Made by a program: the position numbers and the translations under genes | Shown here: positions 1 to 5,184 of the stretch, piece after piece | How positions within the stretch are numbered: position 1 is the stretch's first letter | Layout of the letters: each line of letters begins with the position of its first letter | Origin: Pyrinomonadaceae bacterium | GTDB lineage: Bacteria; Acidobacteriota; Blastocatellia; Pyrinomonadales; Pyrinomonadaceae | Assembly (NCBI GenBank): GCA_026786155.1 | Contig: JAJAYR010000421.1 | Span: forward strand, 1 to 5,184 | Length of the DNA: 5,184 bases | Direction: 5' to 3' | The notes under the pieces: generated by a model | The model's input: the letters and a program-made list of their open reading frames with translations, nothing else | The model's database searches: none | Told to the model about the DNA's origin: nothing

Positions 1-4
1 AATC

Positions 5-901
5 TTATTTTATTTCTTCCAAAATCTCGCGTAATTTTTTTTGCGTCGGTTCGGTTACGGGAACGAGCGGCAATCTTAAATTCTCTTCTAACAATCCCAT
101 TTCCTTCATCACGAATTTGCACGGCGCGGGCGAGGCTTCGATGAAATTGGCTTCCATCAGCGGCAGAATTTTGTAATGAATTTTCCGCGCCGCCGTCCAC
201 GCGCCATCTAAAGCCTTTTCGACCATCGCGGAAGTCTCCGCTGGAATTTCGTTCGCGCAAACCGAAATCAGACCATCCGCGCCGATGGCAATCAGCGGCA
301 GAGTCGTCGCGTCATCGCCGGAAAAGACGGCGAAATTTTCCGGGCGTTTGGCGATTATTTCCATAATCTGCGAGAAATTTCCCGACGCTTCTTTGGTGGC
401 AGCGATATTTTCGTATTCGTTCGCCAATCGCAGACAAGTTTCGGCGGAAATGTTCGACGCGGTGCGCGACGGCACGTTGTAAAGCATAATCGGAAACTCT
501 TTGACCGATTTGGCAATCTCGCCGAAGTGCGCGAACATTCCTTCCTGCGTCGGTCGGTTGTAATACGGCGCGACAATCAATGCGCCGTCTGCGCCGAGTT
601 CACGCACTTTGCGCGTCATTTCAATCGTCGCCGCCGTGCTGTTGCTGCCTGTTCCGGCAATGACTTTAGCATCTGATTGATGTGCGACCTCAATCGTCAT
701 TCGGATAACGTGAAGTTTTTCCGCTTCCGAAAGCGTTGCCGCTTCGCCCGTCGTGCCGCACGGAATCAGAATTTTTACGCCATTTTTTATTTGGCGTTTG
801 ACTAACTTTTTGAAACAATCGTCGTCAATCGAGCCGTCCGCGTGAAACGGCGTAACCAGAGCCGTGCCGCAGCCTTGAAGCCAATCTAATTTAATCGTCA
901 T
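5..901 (-). CDS. dapA: 4-hydroxy-tetrahydrodipicolinate synthase DapA
   Basis: This cytoplasmic class I aldolase condenses pyruvate with L-aspartate 4-semialdehyde, the first committed step of lysine and meso-diaminopimelate synthesis. The 298-residue product has the normal family length and a complete (beta/alpha)8 barrel pattern. By comparison with the E. coli enzyme, the visible active-site residues are T50 in GTTGEAATL, Y114 in APYYNRPTQEG, Y141 and R146 in LYNVPSRT, and the Schiff-base lysine K170 in TKEASGN. R146 matches the arginine that binds the semialdehyde carboxylate, which favours DapA over N-acetylneuraminate lyase or other family members. At the lysine-inhibition site, the E. 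coli histidines 53 and 56 are replaced by E59 and K62, and E84 by A91, so feedback inhibition may be weak. The ATG start has only a weak AGG 10 nt upstream. The gene is transcribed divergently from the M23 gene. The ends are intact and the assignment is very secure. Confidence 0.97.
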   Translation of the reverse strand: MTIKLDWLQGCGTALVTPFHADGSIDDDCFKKLVKRQIKNGVKILIPCGTTGEAATLSEAEKLHVIRMTIEVAHQSDAKVIAGTGSNSTAATIEMTRKVRELGADGALIVAPYYNRPTQEGMFAHFGEIAKSVKEFPIMLYNVPSRTASNISAETCLRLANEYENIAATKEASGNFSQIMEIIAKRPENFAVFSGDDATTLPLIAIGADGLISVCANEIPAETSAMVEKALDGAWTAARKIHYKILPLMEANFIEASPAPCKFVMKEMGLLEENLRLPLVPVTEPTQKKLREILEEIK

Positions 902-924
902 AATTTTTCAACCTGTTATTTTTG

Positions 925-955
925 TTGACGCAAAACAAAAGTATATGTCTATAAT
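925..955 (+). promoter_or_regulatory. Predicted sigma70-type promoter of the M23 peptidase gene
   Basis: A TTGACG -35 box (925-930) is followed after 19 bp by a perfect TATAAT -10 box (950-955). The spacer is 2 bp longer than ideal, but the -10 match is exact. Transcription would start near 962, leaving a leader of roughly 27 nt before the ATG at 989. A GGAAG at 974-978 is a weak ribosome binding site with a 10-nt spacer. Confidence 0.55.
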
Positions 956-969
956 CGTTCGCGTGACAA
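940..969 (-). promoter_or_regulatory. Predicted sigma70-type promoter of dapA
   Basis: Read on the minus strand, TTGTCA (plus-strand 964-969) is the -35 box and TATACT (940-945) the -10 box, separated by 18 bp. Each hexamer matches consensus at five of six positions. Transcription would start near 933, giving a leader of about 30 nt. The elements overlap those of the opposing M23 promoter. The prediction rests on sequence only. Confidence 0.55.
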
Positions 970-988
970 AATCGGAAGCCGAAAATTT

Positions 989-1612
989 ATGCGATTGATA
1001 AAACTCTTTTTTGCCGCCGTCATTTTATTTTCACAACTCGCCTGCGATTCGTCCGAAGCGCAATCAAACCAAATCGAAACCGCGCCGCCTTTGCCGTCGT
1101 CGAAAATCATCGCCGAAAAATTCGCTTATCCGATTGGGAAAATCGAATTGATAACCGAAGCCAAAGACAAAAAAGACGATTGGTATAACGCGCAGGATTT
1201 CACCGTCAACACGCATCTCGGCGAAGATTGGAATAAAAATTCGGGCGGCAACACCGATTGCGGCGAGCCGGTTTTTGCAGCGGCAAACGGCACGATTGTT
1301 TATGCGGAAAATGCGGGCGAAGGTTGGGGAAACGTCGTCATTATCGAACACGATTTGCCCGCCGGAAAGAAAGTTCAGACACTTTACGGACATCTGCGAA
1401 AGATTTTGAAAACGAGCGGCGAAGTGAAAATGCGCGAACAAATCGGCGAAGTCGGCAATGCCGCTGGCAAATATCTCTGTCATCTGCATTTTGAATTACG
1501 CGAAGAAAGTTGTCCGATGTGGAATCAGGCAGGCGCGGGCTATTCGGCGGAAAATAAAGGTTGGCTCAACCCGTCGGATTTTATTGACGCAAGTCAGAAC
1601 CGTCTGCGGTAG
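989..1612 (+). CDS. M23 family metallopeptidase, predicted lipoprotein
   Basis: This is a predicted envelope zinc peptidase of the LytM/M23 family, which cuts peptide bonds in peptidoglycan cross-links. The 207-residue protein starts with a lipoprotein signal: R2 and K5, a hydrophobic stretch, and a lipobox ending LAC with the acylated cysteine at C19. A short Thr/Pro/Ser linker follows. The catalytic domain runs from about residue 45 to 195. It has H76 and D80 in HLGED (the HxxxD zinc motif), H135 in LYGHL, and H165 and H167 in CHLHFEL (the HxH motif). All expected ligands are present, so the enzyme looks active rather than a degenerate LytM activator. C91, C164 and C175 could form a disulfide after export. 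The last residues, QNRLR, and the TAG stop lie in an inverted repeat shared with dapB. Its substrate is not known, and an active endopeptidase is inferred from the intact motifs. Confidence 0.88.
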   Translation: MRLIKLFFAAVILFSQLACDSSEAQSNQIETAPPLPSSKIIAEKFAYPIGKIELITEAKDKKDDWYNAQDFTVNTHLGEDWNKNSGGNTDCGEPVFAAANGTIVYAENAGEGWGNVVIIEHDLPAGKKVQTLYGHLRKILKTSGEVKMREQIGEVGNAAGKYLCHLHFELREESCPMWNQAGAGYSAENKGWLNPSDFIDASQNRLR

Positions 1613-1684
1613 CGGACGGTTGAGGTTGATAATCAAATTTTCGATCTGGATGGCTAACCATCCGCTACCGCAGACGGTTCTGAC
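1593..1684. repeat. 92-bp inverted-repeat element between convergent genes
   Basis: Two perfectly complementary 24-bp arms (1593-1616 and 1661-1684) flank a 44-bp spacer. Pairing can extend inward by four more bases (1618-1621 with 1656-1659) after one mismatch. Each arm contains CAGAACCGTCTGCGGTAG, so each supplies the last five codons and the TAG stop of the gene that enters it: the M23 gene from the left and dapB from the right. Either transcript could form a long stem. The element may act as a bidirectional transcription barrier or a 3'-end stabiliser, and it has the form of a dispersed palindromic repeat or MITE-like unit. No transposase is present. The flanks share only AA (1591-1592 and 1685-1686), too short to prove a target duplication. 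Confidence 0.85.
1648..1663. repeat. Small hairpin nested in the inverted-repeat element
   Basis: GGATGG (1648-1653) and CCATCC (1658-1663) pair perfectly around a CTAA loop. The last three bases of the hairpin belong to the right 24-bp arm, so this hairpin competes slightly with the outer tip of the long stem. It may be an internal part of the repeat unit. Its function is unknown. Confidence 0.5.
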
Positions 1685-2372
1685 AAATCTCGTCCATCAC
1701 TTCGGTAAATTCATAAAAACCTTTTTTGCCGCGAATCCATTCCGCCGCGACAATCGCGCCCGACGCGAAACCTTCGCGTGAACGCGCCAGATGTTCCAGT
1801 AAAATCTGGTCCGCCGCGCCGTCAAAACCGACGCGATGCGTTCCCGGAATGTTTCCGGCGCGAGTCGAAGAAACTGAAAAATCTTTTTTGATGTGTTCGG
1901 CAACGATGTCTTTTAATTTCAAAGCCGTGCCGCTCGGCGCGTCTTTTTTCCGCGAATGATGCTGTTCTTCGATAAACGCTTCGTAATCTCCAAATTGACT
2001 GAAAATCTCCGCCGCGAAATTCGTAATCCGATAAAACAAATTCACACCGATTGAAAAGTTTGCGCCGAAAACGAACGCGCCGTTTGATTTTTCAACCATT
2101 TGCCGAATACTTTCTTTTTCGTCATTCCAGCCGGTCGTGCCTTCAACCAGCGGCACATCGGCAATCAAACACGCTTCGACGTTTCGTTTGACCGCTTCGG
2201 CAACCGAAAAATCAATCGCCGCGTCAACGTCTTTTAAACTTTCCGACAATTCTTCGGCTGATAAGTCCGCGTCCGATTCGTCAACGACGACGACGATTTC
2301 GTGGTTTTTATTGGCGGCTAAAGTGGCGATGAGTTTGCCCATCGCGCCGTAACCGATTAAAGCTATTTTCAT
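1665..2372 (-). CDS. dapB: 4-hydroxy-tetrahydrodipicolinate reductase DapB
   Basis: DapB reduces the DapA product with NAD(P)H to tetrahydrodipicolinate in the cytoplasm, the second committed step towards meso-DAP and lysine. The 235-residue protein is a short form (E. coli has 273). The Rossmann fold starts with GYGAMG at 7-12, and acidic D31-E32 end the second strand, where the cofactor ribose binds. Further motifs are DFS at 54-56, GTTGW at 78-82, GANFSIGVN at 103-111, the catalytic EQHHSRKKDAPSGTA at 136-150, with H138 and K142 matching E. coli H159 and K163, and GTHRVGF at 177-183. The normal family end (GFYEFTEVM) is followed by a short tail ending QNRLR that is encoded in the inverted repeat. 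The start lies 3 nt after the kinase stop and has no clear ribosome binding site, which suggests translational coupling. Cofactor preference cannot be settled by eye. Confidence 0.96.
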   Translation of the reverse strand: MKIALIGYGAMGKLIATLAANKNHEIVVVVDESDADLSAEELSESLKDVDAAIDFSVAEAVKRNVEACLIADVPLVEGTTGWNDEKESIRQMVEKSNGAFVFGANFSIGVNLFYRITNFAAEIFSQFGDYEAFIEEQHHSRKKDAPSGTALKLKDIVAEHIKKDFSVSSTRAGNIPGTHRVGFDGAADQILLEHLARSREGFASGAIVAAEWIRGKKGFYEFTEVMDEICQNRLR

Positions 2373-2375
2373 ATT

Positions 2376-5072
2376 TCATTCAAAATTCATCCGCCGCATC
2401 AAATCAATAAAGCGTGGTTCGCCGCGCAGATTGTTCCATTTCGGTTCGACTTTCAGAAAAGCCATTTTCGGGTCGCGCTGTTCGTAACCTTTTTCCAGCC
2501 ATTCAAAGGTTTTGTCGGTTTCGCCGAGACCGTTGTAAATCAGCGCGAAATGAGTAGGCGGAACGAACCGTGTTTCCGATAGTTTTAATAATTCGTTCAG
2601 CAAGATTCGCGCTTCGTCATTTTTCCCCAATTTCGCCAGAGCGTAGCTTTCATACGCGACTGAAATAGTTTGAGTGGGCGAAAGTTCCCGGGCTTTTCGC
2701 GCTTCGGCGACTGCTTCTTCAAACATTTTCTTTTCGGTATAAACACTCGCGGCGAATAAATGCGGCATCCAGAAATTAGGCGCGAGTTCAAATGTTTTTC
2801 GCAATCTGTCCAACGCTTCGTCGGGTTGTCCGGCGTGCAGCAGAAATTGTCCTTCGAGCGCACCGGCAAACGGAAAAAGCGGATCGAGTTCGCGGGCGCG
2901 TTTGATTTCGGCGAGTGCTTCGGCATGTCGTCCTATGTTGGAAAGCAAATGTGCGTAAAAGGTATGAGCATTCGCCTCGTTCGGACTTAGTTCCAGAGCG
3001 CGTTTAAATTGATTTTCGGCTTCGTTCCAATTCCACTGCCAAAATAACGTCGCGCCGAGAGCGGTATGCGCTTCGGGGAGAGCGTCGTCGAGTTCGATTG
3101 CCTTGTTTGCCGCCGTTTGCGATTTCGGCATAAACTCGGTCGGCGGCAGTTCGCTGCCAACCGCCAGCGAACGATATGCGTCGGCAAGTCCGGCGTAGGC
3201 GAGCGCGTAATTCGGATCAAGATTAATCGCCTGCTGGAAATATGAAATGCCTTGCTGAATTTCCGGCGGCGTTAATTTGAATACGTGAAAACGTCCTCTG
3301 AGATAAAGTTGATAGGCTTCGGCGTTTTCCGTCGGACGTTTAGCCATCTGCTGCTGTTCGGAATTGGATAATTTCAGGCGCAGATTTTGGGCGACGGCTT
3401 GCGCGATTTCGTTTTGCGCGGCAATCACATCGGCTGAATTTTTAACATATTGATTGCCCCAAATCTGCGAATCGTCGCTCGCATCAATCAGGCGCACATT
3501 GATGATAAATTTATCGCCGATTTGCCGGATGTCGCCCGTAACGAGCGTTTCTACGCCAAGTTGCGCGGCGATATTTTTCGTATCGGTTTGATTATTTTTG
3601 AAACGAAACGCGGAGTTTCTCGACATCACTCTGAGATTGGAAAGCTGCGACAAATTATTGATAATGCTTTCGGTAATGCCGTCCGAAAGATATTCGGCGT
3701 TCGGGTCTTGTCCGGCATTGACGAACGGCAAAACGGCAAGTGATTTTTTACCCGTCGCGCTCGAAACCGATTTATTTGCCGACCAAAAATAGTAGCCGAA
3801 ACCGATTGCGCCGACGAGCAAAGCAATCAACCCAAATGCGGCGAGCGATTTGCGCCGTTTGATTTGTCCGGTGAAATTATTATTCGTTTCATTCGTCCGT
3901 TGATTGCCGTCGCCCGTTGTCGCCTGCAAAACGGCGGTCGCGTTTTTGTCGTTCGGCGAATGCGATTTTTCCAAGCGTTGGTCAAACGCCAGATTTTCCC
4001 GCAAATCTTTCAAATCCGTCAGAACGTCCTTCATCGTTTGATAACGCTCGCCTTTGTTTTTGCGGAGCATTTTGGAAACAATCCGCTGCAATTCTTCGGG
4101 AACGTCGGGCGCGAATTTGGCAAGCGGTTTTGGTTCGGAGTTGATTAAATTGGCAAAAGTTTCCGACATCGAATCACCCGCAAACGGCGTTCTTCCCGTA
4201 ATTATTTCGTAAAGCACGACACCAAAACTAAAAATATCCGTGCGCTCGTCAACTTTTTCAGCTTTCGCCTGTTCGGGCGACATATAATTGACCGTTCCGA
4301 GAATTACGCCTTTGGCAGTTTCGTTTTGTTTGACGGTTGACGCTTCCAAACCGATTGCCTTTTGTTCGGTAAGTTTTGCCAGACCGAAATCCAGAATCTT
4401 TACAAACCCGTCGGGACGGACGATGATGTTTTCCGGTTTTATGTCGCGGTGAACGATATGCGCCGTGTGCGCGGCGGAAAGCGCGTTAGCGATTTGAACA
4501 GCGATGTCCAAAATCTCCGGCAATTTCAAACTCGTTTGGCTGATCACATCGCGCAGAGTTTTGCCTTCGATAAATTCGCTGACGATATAATTCGCCTCGT
4601 CGCTCAAACCGATTTCGTGAATGACGAGAATATTCGGATGATTTAGGCTCGACGCGGCTTTAGCTTCTTTGACGAATCTTTCGAGATTCGATTCGTGGCG
4701 GCTGAACCGTTCGTTGAGAATTTTGACGGCGACGAAGCGTTCGAGTTGCGTGTCTTTTGCCAGATAAACTTCGCCCATTCCGCCCGCGCCGATTTGCCGG
4801 ACAATTTCGTAATGCCCGAAACTTTTACCGGCTTCGAGAACTTTATTTTGCCGGATAATGTCGGCGACTTCCTGCGCGGCGGGCTGTTCCATAAAACTTC
4901 CGGCATCATTGAGCGAGGCAAGCAGAGATTCGACTTCGCGGCGCGTTTCCGCATCGCCTTGGCAAACTTCATCGAGAAAAGCCAAACGCTTCGCCGGCGC
5001 AATTTTTATCGCGTCGGCAAATATTAGTTTTGCTTTATTCCAATCGTCGTTCGCCATTTTTTGATTGTTCAC
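2376..5072 (-). CDS. Transmembrane Ser/Thr protein kinase with TolB/FlgO-like and TPR domains
   Basis: Numbering is from the chosen GTG start (898 residues). Residues 6-80 form a helical N-terminal region. The Hanks-type kinase domain (about 87-360) has the glycine loop GAGGMG at 95-100, K117 in VAVK, E136 in the C-helix, HRDIKPEN at 208-215, DFG at 228-230 and GTVNYMSPEQ at 259-268, so it should be active. An Asn/Thr-rich linker leads to KRRK at 405-408 and one membrane helix at about 409-430, which places the kinase in the cytoplasm. Outside lie a TolB/FlgO-like domain (about 443-545, starting SLAVLPF) and TPR repeats (about 583-860), probably for sensing or protein binding. The GTG is chosen because AAGGA lies 7 nt upstream. 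An ATG five codons later (5055-5057) has no ribosome binding site. An in-frame ATG at 5166-5168 would translate the palindrome region. dapB follows after 3 nt. The signal and substrates are unknown. Confidence 0.93.
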   Translation of the reverse strand: MNNQKMANDDWNKAKLIFADAIKIAPAKRLAFLDEVCQGDAETRREVESLLASLNDAGSFMEQPAAQEVADIIRQNKVLEAGKSFGHYEIVRQIGAGGMGEVYLAKDTQLERFVAVKILNERFSRHESNLERFVKEAKAASSLNHPNILVIHEIGLSDEANYIVSEFIEGKTLRDVISQTSLKLPEILDIAVQIANALSAAHTAHIVHRDIKPENIIVRPDGFVKILDFGLAKLTEQKAIGLEASTVKQNETAKGVILGTVNYMSPEQAKAEKVDERTDIFSFGVVLYEIITGRTPFAGDSMSETFANLINSEPKPLAKFAPDVPEELQRIVSKMLRKNKGERYQTMKDVLTDLKDLRENLAFDQRLEKSHSPNDKNATAVLQATTGDGNQRTNETNNNFTGQIKRRKSLAAFGLIALLVGAIGFGYYFWSANKSVSSATGKKSLAVLPFVNAGQDPNAEYLSDGITESIINNLSQLSNLRVMSRNSAFRFKNNQTDTKNIAAQLGVETLVTGDIRQIGDKFIINVRLIDASDDSQIWGNQYVKNSADVIAAQNEIAQAVAQNLRLKLSNSEQQQMAKRPTENAEAYQLYLRGRFHVFKLTPPEIQQGISYFQQAINLDPNYALAYAGLADAYRSLAVGSELPPTEFMPKSQTAANKAIELDDALPEAHTALGATLFWQWNWNEAENQFKRALELSPNEANAHTFYAHLLSNIGRHAEALAEIKRARELDPLFPFAGALEGQFLLHAGQPDEALDRLRKTFELAPNFWMPHLFAASVYTEKKMFEEAVAEARKARELSPTQTISVAYESYALAKLGKNDEARILLNELLKLSETRFVPPTHFALIYNGLGETDKTFEWLEKGYEQRDPKMAFLKVEPKWNNLRGEPRFIDLMRRMNFE

Positions 5073-5079
5073 ATTTTGG

Positions 5080-5084
5080 TCCTT
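5080..5084 (-). promoter_or_regulatory. Shine-Dalgarno site that decides the kinase start
   Basis: The minus strand reads AAGGA here, followed by a 7-nt spacer and an in-frame GTG (5070-5072). An ATG that overlaps the GTG (5072-5074) is out of frame and runs straight into TGA. This is the clearest ribosome binding site in the window and supports the GTG over the ATG at 5055-5057. Confidence 0.6.
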
Positions 5085-5107
5085 GAAAAATAAATACCGC
5101 AATAATC

Positions 5108-5182
5108 GCGGCTTTGCCGCCTGATGTGCGGAAAGGCTATGCCTTTCCGCAAGACTTTCCCCAACCAAAGAGGCTACGCCTC
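5108..5182. repeat. Cluster of three short palindromes upstream of the kinase gene
   Basis: Three hairpins with 3-nt loops sit close together: GCGGC-TTT-GCCGC (5108-5120), an 11-bp-arm palindrome with loop TAT (5127-5151), and GAGGC-TAC-GCCTC (5170-5182). All share a GGC-TNN-GCC core. They lie before the ribosome binding site of the kinase gene, so they are probably an intergenic dispersed repeat array or a structured leader. The third reaches almost to the window edge, so the array may continue. Confidence 0.7.
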
Positions 5183-5184
5183 AA

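Noticed and set aside
5..901. The dapA product as N-acetylneuraminate lyase or a keto-deoxy sugar aldolase
   Set aside because: The YNVPSRT motif with the DapA-type arginine, the YYNRPTQEG motif, overall length and nearby dapB all favour DapA.
1064..1489. Open frame of 141 codons antisense to the M23 gene
   Set aside because: It lies wholly within a gene with intact zinc motifs and a lipoprotein signal, and its translation shows no recognisable domain. It is a by-product of the codon bias of the real gene.
1593..1684. Classical rho-independent terminator
   Set aside because: The stem is strong, but there is no T-tract after it on either strand, and the loop of 44 nt is far too long for a standard terminator.
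1458..1781. Plus-strand open frame across the M23 3' end, the inverted repeat and the dapB 3' end
   Set aside because: It overlaps two well-supported genes in another frame or strand, and its translation resembles no known protein.
5073..5168. N-terminal extension of the kinase up to the ATG at 5166-5168
   Set aside because: The extension is encoded by the palindrome cluster and has no family-like sequence. The GTG at 5070-5072 has a good ribosome binding site.
5085..5184. Sigma70 promoter for the kinase gene in the palindrome region
   Set aside because: AT-rich hexamers such as GATTAT and TATTTA exist on the minus strand, but I found no convincing -35 box at the right distance. The promoter may lie outside the window.
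1..5184. A new defence, mobile or biosynthetic system
   Set aside because: All four genes belong to known families, and no transposase, integrase, nuclease, toxin or CRISPR-like array is visible.

Overview
The window holds four complete protein-coding genes and several short non-coding elements. It most likely comes from a Gram-negative, moderate-GC bacterium. Acidobacteriota, perhaps Blastocatellia, fits best. This placement is inferred from the style of the large receptor kinase (an N-terminal helical region, a Ser/Thr kinase, one membrane segment, a TolB/FlgO-like domain and TPRs), and no marker gene confirms it. The diaminopimelate genes and the lipoprotein signal fit a diderm with meso-DAP peptidoglycan.

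Layout from left to right: dapA (minus strand, 5-901). An 87-bp divergent gap (902-988) with two interlocked sigma70-type promoters. A putative M23 peptidase lipoprotein gene (plus strand, 989-1612). A 92-bp inverted-repeat element (1593-1684) into which the M23 gene and dapB both run, so both proteins end in the same residues, QNRLR, followed by TAG. dapB (minus strand, 1665-2372). A large transmembrane Ser/Thr kinase gene (minus strand, 2376-5072), whose stop lies 3 nt before the dapB start. At the right edge (about 5108-5182), three short palindromes with a GGC-TNN-GCC core form the upstream region of the kinase gene.

The genes share a cell-wall theme. DapA and DapB catalyse consecutive steps that commit aspartate semialdehyde to lysine and meso-DAP. 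The M23 protein probably cuts peptide cross-links in the wall. The kinase gene is closely coupled to dapB and may be co-transcribed with it, but a regulatory link is only inference. No gap over 300 bases lacks a gene. I found no RNA gene, CRISPR array, transposase or clearly new multi-gene system. The most unusual features are the shared stop-codon inverted repeat, the interlocked promoters and the palindrome cluster.
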